The notes beneath the pieces were generated by a model that worked only from the letters and a program-made list of their open reading frames with translations, ran no database searches and was not told the origin of the DNA. A program made the translations under genes and the position numbers. This document shows positions 1-11,365 of a stretch of DNA of 64,000 nucleotides, piece by piece. Location: assembly GCA_024707305.1 (NCBI GenBank), contig JANPZZ010000010.1:126850-190849 (forward strand), written 5' to 3'. Positions within the stretch are counted from its first letter, which is position 1; every line of letters starts with the position of its first letter. This DNA comes from Chitinophagaceae bacterium. GTDB taxonomy: Bacteria; Bacteroidota; Bacteroidia; Chitinophagales; Chitinophagaceae.

Positions 1-322
1 GCTGAACCGAATCACGCTCCGGATCGCAAGTATGTGACAAAATCAAAAAGTCTTTATCATCTTTAAACCGGTCGTACACCTTTCTCATGTTTGTGTTCAT
101 GGTAGGGCAAATACCGGGGCAGGTGGTAAAGAAGTATTCCGCTACATACACTTTGCCCTCCACATCCTTATTGGTAAAAACTTCACCGTCCTGGTTTACA
201 AATGAAAATGACTGAACCACTGAAATGGTATCCTTCATTACAATGTATTTACGGATCGCCAGGAAAAAACCAATCGCAAGTGCTACAAAAAATCCGGTGT
301 AAAGCAGGGCCTTCTTCGACAT
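1..322 (-). CDS. SCO1/SenC family protein (3' end outside the window)
   Basis: Reverse-strand translation MSKKALLYTGFFVALAIGFFLAIRKYIVMKDTISVVQSFSFVNQDGEVFTNKDVEGKVYVAEYFFTTCPGICPTMNTNMRKVY..; CPxxCP-type SCO motif; runs off the window edge. Confidence 0.8.
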   Translation of the reverse strand, partial: MSKKALLYTGFFVALAIGFFLAIRKYIVMKDTISVVQSFSFVNQDGEVFTNKDVEGKVYVAEYFFTTCPGICPTMNTNMRKVYDRFKDDKDFLILSHTCDPERDSVQ

Positions 323-434
323 AATTGCTCATTTAAAGTGCAAATTTACCACTGCCAGCCCGAATAAACCCGTTATGTGACGGGAGTTTATAAATTTTGC
401 AACATAGTTGCCTTTTCCTAACTTTGCCAGTTCT

Positions 435-827
435 ATGTCAGTTAGAATTAATTGGGATGCACTTGGAATTACAGCTTCGGTTGCCTGCGCTATACATTGT
501 GCGGTTTTGCCGTTGTTTGCATCCGTGGTACCACTTTTCGGCGTCAATATCGTTCATAATGTGGCTTTTGAAGCCATCATGGTGGGTATTGCCGTGATGA
601 TTGGTGGCTATTCGTTTTATCATGGCTATCACCGGCACCACCATAGTCTGTGGCCCTTTGCCCTCTTTTTGTTGGGAATCTCACTTTTAGTTGTCAAACT
701 GTTTGTAGCACATTACGAAACCTGGTTATTAATTCCCGCGGTATTGCTCATTGTTATCTCGCATTATCTCAACTATCGCATGTGTCGTATTCATGATCAT
801 GCGCATGCAGACGATTGTAATCACTAG
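435..827 (+). CDS. MerC domain-containing membrane protein
   Basis: ORF 408..827; internal start MSVRINWDALGITASVACAIHCAVLPL with the CAIHC motif and a His-rich C-terminus typical of MerC. Confidence 0.75.
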   Translation: MSVRINWDALGITASVACAIHCAVLPLFASVVPLFGVNIVHNVAFEAIMVGIAVMIGGYSFYHGYHRHHHSLWPFALFLLGISLLVVKLFVAHYETWLLIPAVLLIVISHYLNYRMCRIHDHAHADDCNH

Positions 828-862
828 CATTTTCCAAATCGCTTTCTCAGTAACTTTAATAA

Positions 863-1288
863 ATGAGAAAGTCAATTTTATCCGCTGCATTTTGCCTGTT
901 GGCAATTGTTTCATTTGCCCAGCTAAATGATGAAACCGCTATTCGCACTATTCTCGACAACCAAACAAAAGCCTGGAATGAAGGCAACCTCGAAAAGCTT
1001 ATGGAGGGTTATTGGGAAAGCGATTCGTTAATGTTTATCGGCTCTTCAGGCGTTACTTATGGCTGGCAAAAAACACTCGACAATTATAAACGCGGATATC
1101 CTAACCGCGATGCGATGGGTACATTAACCTTCAATATTCTGCAAGTGCAACGAATTGCAGACGATCATTTTTTTGTGGTGGGAAAATGGCACCTTAAAAG
1201 AACCGTCGGTGATGTGAGCGGGCATTATACCCTTATTTGGAAAAAAATAAATGGGGAGTGGAAAATAATCAGTGATCATTCAAGCTAA
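863..1288 (+). CDS. Secreted SnoaL-like/DUF4440 family protein
   Basis: Signal peptide then NDETAIRTILDNQTKAWNEGNLEKLMEGYWESDSLMFIG. Confidence 0.7.
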   Translation: MRKSILSAAFCLLAIVSFAQLNDETAIRTILDNQTKAWNEGNLEKLMEGYWESDSLMFIGSSGVTYGWQKTLDNYKRGYPNRDAMGTLTFNILQVQRIADDHFFVVGKWHLKRTVGDVSGHYTLIWKKINGEWKIISDHSS

Positions 1289-1293
1289 GGATA

Positions 1294-1524
1294 TCATTTG
1301 GCCTTATCTCTTTTCCAGGTTTTATAAAAATAGCGGAGCAGTAAAAAAAGCGTAACAACTACGATCACCCAATAAATAACTACATAAACAAGAGGCTGTC
1401 CGTATGCAAGTTTGAAATAAATACCGGCAGTCATTGCCGAGAGCAGCCAGAACAATCCGATAGAAACGGTATTAATTATTTTACGGAAGAATTTTGTCAC
1501 TTGCGGGTCCCAGGCGCGTTCCAT
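1294..1524 (-). CDS. Small membrane protein, unknown function
   Basis: 76-aa ORF with two hydrophobic segments. Confidence 0.5.
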   Translation of the reverse strand: MERAWDPQVTKFFRKIINTVSIGLFWLLSAMTAGIYFKLAYGQPLVYVVIYWVIVVVTLFLLLRYFYKTWKRDKAK

Positions 1525-1564
1525 GTTTTAGGTTTTAATTTTTTCGAAGTTGTATTCACTGCTA

Positions 1565-2334
1565 TTAATCTGGAAGCAATAATGCTCTGAAGTCGAGTGA
1601 ATCTCCATAAAAAACGTTGAAGTCAACGGGTTGTGTTATCCCGTTTACGCGTCCCCTGTCGCTATGTTGCCAGAAAACCCAATCCCGTTTAATACGTGGT
1701 TGCCGCCGTTCGTAATAGTGCGCCACCCATAATGGATACGCATCAAATTCATCACCCAGATTTTGTTTATAAAAATCCACGTTGGTATAAATGATGGGTT
1801 TCACTTTATAATGTTGCTCCACCACATCGAGCCATTTTTTCACTTCTTTCTTCAACTGCGCTTTGGATACACCGTTTCTTTGTTCTACATCCAACACAGG
1901 CGGTAAATCACCTGCATCCAGGTTTACACGTTTGATAAAGTTTTCAGCCTGTAGTTTTCCATCTTTCGAAGCAATAAAAAATGATAGGCGCCGCGCACAA
2001 CATTAGTTGACTTCGCTCTTCGCCAGTTGCGTGGAAACTGCGGATCCATATTGCCAATACCTTCCGTTGCTTTTATGAATGCAAAGCCGATTTTTATATG
2101 ACTCACCTGCATTTTCTGTACTTCTTCCCAGGCAATGATGTGTTGGTATCGCGACACATCTATTCCATGTATTTCATATTCATTTGGCATCGGAATGCCA
2201 AACTCCGGATAAGTTGTAAACTTAGCTTTTCTTAATGCCAGCCAGCGATAGCCAAACCATCCCAATGCTGTTAAAAACAACAAGAGGAGTAGGATGGGAA
2301 TGAGCTTTTTTGTTTTTCTTTTACGGGCGGCCAT
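1565..2334 (-). CDS. Glycoside hydrolase family 25 (lysozyme-like), split by a frameshift
   Basis: ORFs 1924..2334 and 1565..1897 join when one T is added in a T run (GAYHFFIASKDGKLQAENFIKRVNLDAGDLPPVLDVEQRNG); HGIDVSRYQ and DVE motifs. Confidence 0.75.
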
Positions 2335-2423
2335 GGTGGGTTGATCCGGTAATTTACAAATTCATCCTTGCTATCGGCTGAATCTGCGAATTATCAAATT
2401 CATAAAATTTCTCGTGCGGATTA

Positions 2424-4764
2424 TTATTCAATGATCCGAAGTTTCGCATAATTGAGCATAATCTTCTTCTCGCCATTTTTTTCAAACTTAACCGTGGCAA
2501 TGGGATTATGCGCAGCCCCTTCCATTTTCATTACTTCCCCAAACCCAAATTTCTGATGCTCTACTTTTTGTCCGGGTTGCAGATTGCTGGTGTCGCTTGG
2601 AACAAAGTCGGCTGATGGAACATGGGCAACGCTCTTTGTTTGTAACGCCGGAGGTTGCAAATAAGTAGGCGGTGCATCTTTTTTGCGGGCAGGCGCACTA
2701 CCAAAGCGGCTCTCTGTGTTGCCAGCACCCCAACCACCTCCATTCATTCGATCGAAAGCAGATGATCCAAACCCAGACTGGTTGCGCATACCACCGCCGG
2801 CAAAACTCCTGTCCACATGCGACTCAGGAAGTTCTTCAATAAACCTGCTTGGTTCATTTTGCACGAGCGATCCAAACTTGTATCGTGTATTTGCGTATGA
2901 AATCCATAAGCGCTCTTTGGCTCTTGTAATTACAACATAAAACAGTCGGCGTTCTTCTTCCAGCTCTTCCCGCGTATTAATGGCCATTGCATTGGGGAAA
3001 AGCATTTCTTCCAAACCGGCAGCAAACACACAACAGAACTCAAGACCTTTCGCCGCGTGAATCGTCATCAGTTTAACCGTGTCTGCATTTTCATCTTTTT
3101 GGTCCGAATCAGTCAGCAATGTAATTTGTTGCAGGTAGGCGCCTAAACTTTTATCTGTTACCTCTCCTTCTTCTGTATCGGGGCTTTCGGTCCATTCTTT
3201 AATGGAGTTCAATAATTCCTGGATGTTCTCATAGCGTTGTACACCTTCCGTACTCTTATCGTTGAACAATTCTTTTACGATGTTGGTATGCTTACCTACA
3301 TGAAAAGCCACTTCATATGCATTTTGCTTTTCAAGCATGCTGGTGAAGCTTTTGACCATCGTCACGAATTCATCAATTGCTTCCAGCGTTGACGCCCTGA
3401 ATCCATGTTGCGCTGCATTTTCCAACACATTCCACATGGGTACATCAAGTGTATTTGCAATCAGCAGTGCTTTGTCAACAGTAGTTTTTCCTAATCCGCG
3501 TGCGGGATAATTGATGATGCGCTTTAATGCTTCTTCGTCTTTATGGTTTACCAGCAATCGCAGATAAGCCACCATGTCTTTAATTTCTTTACGCTGGTAG
3601 AAGCTGATACCGCCATAGATGGTATAGGGAATACCCATTCGCCGCAGGCTTTCTTCAAAAGCGCGGCTCTGTGCATTTGTGCGGTAAAGAATGGCAAAAT
3701 CTTTATTGCTGTAATGATTGCGTAAGCGCTGTTCCTGGATGGTATCCGCCACAAACTTTCCTTCGTCATTATCCGTCATGGTACGCACCAGGCGAATCTT
3801 TTTCACCTTCCTGGTTTTCGGTAAACAGCACTTTTTCGATCTGGCCTTTGTTGCGCGCAATAACTTCATTGGCTACATGAATAATGTTCTGTGTACTGCG
3901 ATAGTTTTGTTCCAGCTTCACTACTTTCACTTCGTCATAATCTTTCTGGAACTGCAGAATGTTTTGAATGGTAGCGCCGCGGAATGAGTAAATACTCTGC
4001 GCGTCATCGCCTACCACGCACACATTCTCGTGCATCGCTCCCAGTAGTTTGATAATCTCATACTGGGCAGGGTTTGTATCCTGATACTCATCGATGAGTA
4101 TGTATTTAAATTTATGCTGGTACTTACTCAGGCTTTCGGGTACATTTTTCAACAACTCATAAAATTTCAACAGCAGATCATCAAAATCCATGGCGCCATT
4201 TTTAAAACAACGTTTTGTATAGGCATCATAAATTTTTGCAATAGCGGGTTTATTGGCGCGCGTATCTTCCTGTTGCAAATGGTAATCGTTGGCATATTCT
4301 GCTGGCCCTACCAATGCGTTTTTTGCAGCTGATATACGATTGTAAACAGTGTTTGGTTTGTAGTGTTTATCGTCGAGTTGCAATTCATTTACCACTGCTT
4401 TTACCACGCTCTTTGCATCGTCGGTATCGTAAATGGTAAAATTGTTGGGATAACCAATACGGTGTGCTTCTGAACGAAGTATGCGTGCAAACACACTGTG
4501 AAATGTGCCGATGTATAAATTGCGCGCTTCACTGTTGCCCAGTACGCGTTCAATACGTTCCTTCATTTCACGCGCTGCCTTGTTGGTAAAAGTCAGTGCA
4601 AGTATGTTGAATGCATCCACACCAGTTGCCATCAGGTGTGCGATGCGTGTAGTAAGCACTTTGGTTTTTCCACTCCCCGCACCAGCTATAATCATCAATG
4701 GACCATCACGGTGCAACACGGCCTCACGCTGCCGATCATTCAATCCCGATAAATAATTTGCCAT
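2424..4764 (-). CDS. uvrD: UvrD/PcrA-type ATP-dependent DNA helicase, split by a frameshift near 3800
   Basis: LNDRQREAV..AGAGSGKTKVLTTRIA, DEYQDTNPAQ, EQNYRST, TIHAAKGLEF; two ORFs overlap at 3769-3869. Confidence 0.85.
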
Positions 4765-4860
4765 AAAGCGCAAGGTACGAAAAAGCAGGCCCGCTGCCCA
4801 GATCATACAAGCGCAGAATGAGTGAAATTTTTTATTTCTTGTTGAAAAAAATGGCGGGGG

Positions 4861-6411
4861 TTATTTGCGTTTGCTTTGCAAATATTTCTCATGAATAACC
4901 GTCCCCATGGGTTTGCCCAAAACTTTACTTTCCACCCATGAAATGATGTCGAGATAGGCGAAGGACCTTGTCTCAAAACGGTTTTTTTCCAGGTGTTTGA
5001 TTTTTGACAGGAATTTTTCCAGCTCCGGTTTCATCTGACGCGGAGATATATGGTGGAAAGAATGCCTGATAAACCGGAACATTTCTTCTTCTATCACCGT
5101 AAGGTTTTGCATGCGCGCCATAAAGCGGTAAACTGATTTTGTCAAAGACTCCATCAATTCGTAGTTACCCAGTTCAAAATGTGCTAACATGTGCAACAAC
5201 CGCGCGTAGCATTGCAAATCGGTGCGCAGTTCGCCGGTTTCGTTGATAATGCGCTGCAGATAATCAATCGCTTTGTCGTAATTGCCGCTACCAAAATAAA
5301 GTGTGGCGAATTTATAATTCATCACCATTACGCGGTGCGGATCCAGGAAGATGGCATTTTCACGTAACTGTTCTTCAATCCCTTTTACCAGCGACAAACC
5401 TTCTTTGAATGTACCCAGCATAAAATGCTGGTTGATCTTTGCGGTGCTGATATAGATAAAAGCCTGAATGCGGAAGTTGTCGTGTTCCTGCACGCGACTG
5501 GTGCGTGCAAAGGCTTCAAAATCGCGTAAGGCAATGGCAAATGCTCTGTAATTACGCAGATCAAAGTGTGCATTCAACAAATAATGCATCCCTTTAATGT
5601 AGTGGCTGGTTTCAACCCTGATCATTAAAGGCTGCGCACGAAACAAATCCACCCATTTTTGCGCGTAACGGTAGTACTGCAGAAAGTCCTGGCGAATAAA
5701 CGCATCCCAGCAATAACATTGATACAGATACAGTCTTTCATAAAACCCGGTGAAGCTATCCGCATTGGGAGGCAGGTTATCTTTCATAAACGCACGCACG
5801 CCCGCTTCGTCCTGCTCGTTGCGCGCGTGACCATATCGTGTAAACCAGCTAAATAATAACAGGGAAAGATTACTCAGGCGCGCCATTACATCCACGTGCT
5901 CGCTTACCTCATTGGCTTCAATCGCCAGTTGCTCGGCCCGGCTATGGATGCTCCTGGTGGTATGCAGGTTCTCAATCCGCTTCTCCAGCGCCACTACCTG
6001 CGCCAGGAAGTAGAATTTCTGGTGCGTTCGCGCCGTTTCCTTTGCACGCTCCAGAATCTTGAGACTTTGAACGAATAAGCCTTTTTTATACAAAATATGA
6101 GCATAGTCAAACTGCTCATTTAATTGAAGATCAATGCTATCAGCGCTTTTCAGCAACCTTAAACTGGCCAGGATCTGTTTGTACAGGTGCGTTTTAAGGT
6201 TGTAGAGCTGCCTCTTCTCGGTACCCGGTAGTTTTTTTAATAATGACTTTTCATCATATGTGTCCTGCTTATCCAGTGCATCAAATAACCGGATGATTTT
6301 CAGGTCTTCATTAGCCGAGCTTCTTTTGATGTAAAGCTTAAAGTGTCGCTTCTCCGCTTTCTCAAGAGATTTTATCAATTGAAATAATATATCGTGAGAA
6401 CGGTTGGACAT
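4861..6411 (-). CDS. Conserved helical (TPR-like) protein of unknown function
   Basis: 516-aa ORF, alpha-helical repeat-like composition (KAIDYLQRIINETGELRTDLQCYARLLHMLAHFELGNYE). Confidence 0.6.
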   Translation of the reverse strand: MSNRSHDILFQLIKSLEKAEKRHFKLYIKRSSANEDLKIIRLFDALDKQDTYDEKSLLKKLPGTEKRQLYNLKTHLYKQILASLRLLKSADSIDLQLNEQFDYAHILYKKGLFVQSLKILERAKETARTHQKFYFLAQVVALEKRIENLHTTRSIHSRAEQLAIEANEVSEHVDVMARLSNLSLLLFSWFTRYGHARNEQDEAGVRAFMKDNLPPNADSFTGFYERLYLYQCYCWDAFIRQDFLQYYRYAQKWVDLFRAQPLMIRVETSHYIKGMHYLLNAHFDLRNYRAFAIALRDFEAFARTSRVQEHDNFRIQAFIYISTAKINQHFMLGTFKEGLSLVKGIEEQLRENAIFLDPHRVMVMNYKFATLYFGSGNYDKAIDYLQRIINETGELRTDLQCYARLLHMLAHFELGNYELMESLTKSVYRFMARMQNLTVIEEEMFRFIRHSFHHISPRQMKPELEKFLSKIKHLEKNRFETRSFAYLDIISWVESKVLGKPMGTVIHEKYLQSKRK

Positions 6412-6501
6412 CAGGCAGAAATTATCATGTAATCGGCCACCAGCAAGGGTTTCAGCGAAACCGATGGCCGTTTGGCATGCTCAAAATTGAAATAAGTTGT
6501 C

Positions 6502-6532
6502 TTGAAAGCAAAGATAAGCCTGACTACATTTG
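6502..6532 (+). promoter_or_regulatory. Bacteroidota sigma-A-type promoter for the candidate sRNA
   Basis: TTG (6502-6504), 20-nt spacer, TACATTTG (6525-6532), exact match to TTG-N19-21-TAnnTTTG. Confidence 0.6.
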
Positions 6533-6539
6533 TATCGTA

Positions 6540-6720
6540 ATCGTTCTTACAAATTCATACAGCAGGCAATCGTTGAGGAAAGAGGCAAGTCGTCAGAGGT
6601 CAAAGTAAAGCAGCCTGCGAAACATCCGGTGCTACCGGAATCAGATACTACTTCGAAGAATTTTCATATGGCAAGCAATCGTTAGAGGTCAGTCCGTTTC
6701 TACGGAAGGACCTTTTTTCT
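6540..6720 (+). ncRNA. Candidate stand-alone structured small RNA
   Basis: Lies between the promoter and an intrinsic terminator in a divergent intergenic region; hairpins GCAGGC..GCCTGC and CCGGTgctACCGG; no plausible ORF. Confidence 0.5.
6687..6718 (+). terminator. Intrinsic terminator of the candidate sRNA
   Basis: GGTCagTCCGTttctACGGAagGACC followed by TTTTTTCTTTT. Confidence 0.65.
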
Positions 6721-6860
6721 TTTAAAGGCACGCCAAAATAGTGAAAAAACCTTACCTGTCAACTTTTTATCATCTTTTTTTTCAGGCACTCTCAGTTTTT
6801 GGCGCCGGTCATCCGGTTTTATGTTCAAGCATTTCAGCCAAATTCTATCTTAGCTGCTAA

Positions 6861-7715
6861 GTGCAGCACATCGAATTTTTCCATATCGACCATTTCGACC
6901 GGTATTATCACCGGGTTCCGCCTTCGGGTCCATTATCGCATTTTATCGAGTTTTTTTGGGAAACCAGGTTTGAAAACCTTTGGAAAGCCTATCCAAGAGG
7001 ATTTTCTGATGCGCAGTTTGCCAATATTGGTTATACCTATATCATCAACCTGGGGACCCCCTTTGTGATGCAGGTGAGCGATAAAAAGTTTGCGATGAAA
7101 ACTGACGGGTTCCTTCCGCGCTACAATCCTATTGAATGTTTTCACAAACCCGGCAATCATTTGTTTGGAATTAAGTTTCGCATCTCTCCAGTGATATTTG
7201 AAAAGAAAGTAGATTTTTCAGAATACCACGATTATATCTTTCCACTCAGTTACCTGATGGATGTTTCTGTATTACGAAAAGTAAAAGAAGCAGGATCGTT
7301 TGATGAACGTACTTCCATTCTTTCCAATTATTTTCTTGGTTTGCTGAATGAATACGATGGAGCCACAAACCCGGTACACCTGGTGAGTGAGATACTGGAA
7401 GAAAGTTTTCAATCCAATAAATTCACTGTTTCAATTGAAGAGCTCGCTACAAAAAACAATATCTCTTCGCGCACGCTCCAGCGTTATTTTGAAATGTGTA
7501 CCGGCATCAGCAGTAAACAGGCACTGCAGATCATGCGCATTCGCAAAGCGGCAAGCCACTTAGCCAACTCTCCCGAAAACTTTGACCATAGCATTTATGG
7601 CTATTACGATCACAGTCATTTTTACAAACACCTGAAACAATTTCTCGACAACAACACGCTCAAACAGAAGAACCCGCACTTAAAGCTTTTGAAAAACCTG
7701 AAAGGGGTTCAATAA
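6861..7715 (+). CDS. AraC family transcriptional regulator
   Basis: C-terminal HTH: FTVSIEELATKNNISSRTLQRYFEMCTGISSKQALQIMRIRKAASHL; N-terminal sensor-like domain. Confidence 0.8.
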   Translation: MQHIEFFHIDHFDRYYHRVPPSGPLSHFIEFFWETRFENLWKAYPRGFSDAQFANIGYTYIINLGTPFVMQVSDKKFAMKTDGFLPRYNPIECFHKPGNHLFGIKFRISPVIFEKKVDFSEYHDYIFPLSYLMDVSVLRKVKEAGSFDERTSILSNYFLGLLNEYDGATNPVHLVSEILEESFQSNKFTVSIEELATKNNISSRTLQRYFEMCTGISSKQALQIMRIRKAASHLANSPENFDHSIYGYYDHSHFYKHLKQFLDNNTLKQKNPHLKLLKNLKGVQ

Positions 7716-7720
7716 TTCAG

Positions 7721-10524
7721 CTATTGGCGTGTAACAATTCGTATGTTTCCCTCCCCTGGTTGTGTGCCGGTTTTACTCAAACTATATGTAAAACTCAAAA
7801 CCGCAAACCTGCGCAATACATTTACGCGATTGTCTTCGATATAGTTTTGATTTGTATTTCGGCTTACACCCACATTTTTATTTAAGATATCATTCACTCT
7901 CAACTTCAGTTCGCCGCGATTCCACCGGAGCATTTGTTTGCTGATGCTTGCACCCCACAGTGGTACTTTGGTATTGAAACCACTCGATAATTGATTGTTA
8001 ACTGTATACTGAAAATCGGTGCTGAAGAAAAACCCCTTCGGCAATTGCCAGTCGATATTCAGATCATAATCCTGCGAGAAAAAAGCGGGTGTTGAAATCG
8101 GGCTGTAGTGAGTAGCGTGCAAAATTGATATTTCCTCCCAGGCTCAATGAAATATTCAATTTTTCAGTGGGATTCATTTCAGCACGTACACGTGGACCAA
8201 TGCTGTAGTTCTTAATATTATTCGCATCGCCATTCATAAACTGGCGACCCTGCATATACGAAAGATTGGTTCCCACTTCAAAGGTTCCTTTGAGGAAGCG
8301 TGCAGGCAGTCCCAGGTTAATGTCGCCAGTAAGATTGTACACACCATCTGTATTAACAGGGCGCGTTTTACGCACGCCATTGCTAAAAAGCGAATCGCTG
8401 TTGACAATTTTATTGTCGGTCCGCATCAGGTTCAAAAAAACAAACAGGTTGCGATTGCGGAAAGGATTGATACCTGAGTAATTCAACTGCACACGATGTG
8501 TCACTTCCTGGTCGAGATCAGGATTACCCTCGCGAATTGCAAGTGGATTGCTAATGTCGGGAATGGGTTGCAATTGACTCACCGTAGGCTGATTTGTATT
8601 TGCCATGTAATTCATGGTAAAGCGTTTATAGCGCGTAAAACTGTACACGAAATTGGCATTAGGCAACAGGTTGGTAAATGATTTACCAATTACGGTATCC
8701 TTGATTCCTGATAGCACTTTTCCATCCAACGAAGCTCTTTGCCAGCTAAGACCCAGCGCATAACTGAATTTCTTCTTTTGCGTGCGCACTTTTAAACCAG
8801 CATTGGTGTTGGAATAAGTGTTTTTTAAAATCATTGCTGAGCGAATCATTCAGTTGATCATATTTTCCATTGTTGCTGTCGTAATCAAATGTAGTCCGGT
8901 TGGATGTGCTTTTGGTGTAGCTATTTCCTACCGACATTTCAAGCAATGAATTTCTAAATAAAGGTTCCGTATAAACGAGTCGCGAACTTATTCCCTTCAA
9001 ATCACTTTCATGCTGGTACCGCTGGTTAATGGAATCGGTGCGGTAGCGTACCAATTGTGGGTTGTAGAATTCGTTAACTGATTCCTGGCTTCCATCACCC
9101 GCTGAATTATTCAATGTGGTTTGCAAACTCAGCGACAATGTGCGCCCCTTCTTTCTGAATTTTTTACGGAAAAGCAGATCGTTTCGCCAGTTAAAAGCGG
9201 TGTTGCCTGAATATGTATTGCTATAACCAGCATTGCTCAATCTTCCATCGCTGCCGGTTTGTGTATAATCGCTGTTGCTAATTCTATCGCTTTGCTGATA
9301 ACCAATGGATGGATTCCATTTTATTGAATGAAACGAATCAATCACATAGTCGATGCCAAGATTCAATCGATGGCTGTTTGTTTTGTTGTCGGTAATAGCA
9401 CTCCTGTTATCGAAGTATGACGAATCGCGCAGCAGGTATTGTCGCTGCCTGTCGGTGATGGTGCGTGGGTTGGTGTGGTTGTAAAAGTAATTGCTGGTAA
9501 GCTCCACTTTTTTCCGATGATATTGTTGTAATTCACACCCCCCGCCCCAAATGGTGCGTATGCCCTGGTTGTTGGCGCCTGAAAGGGAGCTCATATCAGT
9601 AGAGGAGATATTGCCGCCACCGCCACGCATCATGCGGCTAAGTTCACCAGAAAAGTTCATCATGTCCATGAAAGAAAAGCCTTCGGCATTGGTATTATTT
9701 CCCATTCCAATTACGGACATCTGGCGGGCGCCTTTAAATGAGTTTACATTAAAACGTCCTTCTTTACGGTTGTCGGTACCGGCACCAGCCATTATCTTTC
9801 CAAAACTTCCTTTCTTTTTATCTTCTTTCAACTTCAGGTTGATGGTTTTTTCGCTGTTACCGTCGTCAAAGCCGGTCAGTTGCGACTGGTCGCTCTTTCT
9901 ATCATATACCTGAACCTTATCGATCGCGTCAGCCGGGAGGTTTTTAGTTGCCATCTTCGGGTCTGTGCCAAAAAACTCTTTTCCATCCACCAACACCTTT
10001 TTTACACTTTCGCCCTGCGCTTTGATGTTTCCTTCACGATCTACCTGCACGCCCGGCAATTTTTTCAGCAATTGTTCCACACTTGCATTGGGTGGGGTTT
10101 TGAACGATCCGGCATTGTACTGAATGGTATCACCCACCAGTGTAACCGGGGGTGCTTCGTTTTTTACAATCACTTCCTCCAACACTTTTGTGCGATCGTT
10201 GGCTACGATGTTTCCAAGATCATGGTTTTTGATGGAATCATTTACGGAGAAATAAAGCGCGTTGTTGTGATAAGCAACATGTGTTATAAGAAGGCGATAA
10301 TCGCCGGAAGGGATGTTGGAAATGGAGAAACGGCCAGCATTGTCGGTCATACTAAAGCTAACCAGCGATGAATCCCTTCTCGACAGTAGTGTAACGGTCG
10401 CATCCTGCACAGGCCTTTTTGCGAGGGTATCATATACCAGCCCTTTGACCGAACCGCCTGATTGCGACTGCGCGCTAAACGTCAAACTTAATAGCAGGAC
10501 CAGTAACAGGGCGATAATTCTCAT
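7721..10524 (-). CDS. Outer-membrane beta-barrel / TonB-dependent receptor-like protein with carboxypeptidase-regulatory-like N-terminus, split by frameshifts
   Basis: ORFs 8746..10524, 8064..8849 and 7721..8122 align collinearly with paralog 11580..14498; signal peptide, plug motif [37 protein letters not shown]. Confidence 0.8.
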
Positions 10525-10611
10525 AACCGTGGTTTTAAATCGGCTACGAAAATATTCGCACTAAACAGCAAATGCGGTTAAAGAGCGTTGCATTAAGGTT
10601 AATAAACGTTA

Positions 10612-10657
10612 AGCTAAAAGGAAGTGGCGTAGCTATGTTAATCATCAACTACGCCAC
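10612..10657 (-). terminator. Stem-loop downstream of the 10669..11178 gene
   Basis: Perfect 9-bp stem GTGGCGTAG/CTACGCCAC followed on the minus strand by ttccttttag. Confidence 0.4.
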
Positions 10658-10668
10658 CTGAGGTGAAT

Positions 10669-11178
10669 TTACTCCACAATGTCACCGCGTTCGGTATCTT
10701 CGCGGTCTCTTTCGTAGATAAGAACTTTTACTTTCCATTCGGGGAATTCATATTGCATGGAAAGTTCGAGAATCATTTTACGGGTTACCATATCTGGCAG
10801 CTCAAAACGGAAAAGGCTGCTGGTAAAACCTCTTTCTTCAATGGGCTCCAGGTATTTGCCTTTCAGGTAAAAGGTAACGCCAGAATCCATTTTCACCGCC
10901 ATGTTATTGAACCGGGCAAATAGCGTTTTGTACTTTGCTTTCGCTGCGCTGAATTCTTCGGTAGTTAACATCACCGCCGACCAACTGTATACTTCTTTGT
11001 TGTCGGCCGAGAAGCGACTAATGGTAACAGATTCTGCGCCCGTAATTTTCATGGAGCTTTCATAATCTGTTTGTTGTGGACTTTGTTGTTGTACGCCACC
11101 CCGCATCTTTGCATAGTTATGCGGATAGTCACGAATCACCGCCTTCATATCGGCAGAGAAATCCTTGGTACCGGGCAT
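10669..11178 (-). CDS. Hypothetical protein
   Basis: 169-aa ORF ending just before a stem-loop. Confidence 0.55.
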   Translation of the reverse strand: MPGTKDFSADMKAVIRDYPHNYAKMRGGVQQQSPQQTDYESSMKITGAESVTISRFSADNKEVYSWSAVMLTTEEFSAAKAKYKTLFARFNNMAVKMDSGVTFYLKGKYLEPIEERGFTSSLFRFELPDMVTRKMILELSMQYEFPEWKVKVLIYERDREDTERGDIVE

Positions 11179-11365
11179 TCTTAATTGGGAAAAGACGGGC
11201 AGGGAAGTGCATAGGGCTATTGCCCAAAAAGAGGGGTTTTACTAGTTTTTTCACGAGTATCGAATTAAATGGGTTAAAAAGCAGTACAAATATTACTAAA
11301 ATTTGTAACTGTTTAATAATTTTCTCTCCGCTTTTTTCGTTAACCCTTTTGCTAAACGTCCAATT

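Noticed and set aside
9880-10371. 163-aa plus-strand ORF
   Set aside because: Antisense shadow of the OMP gene 7721..10524
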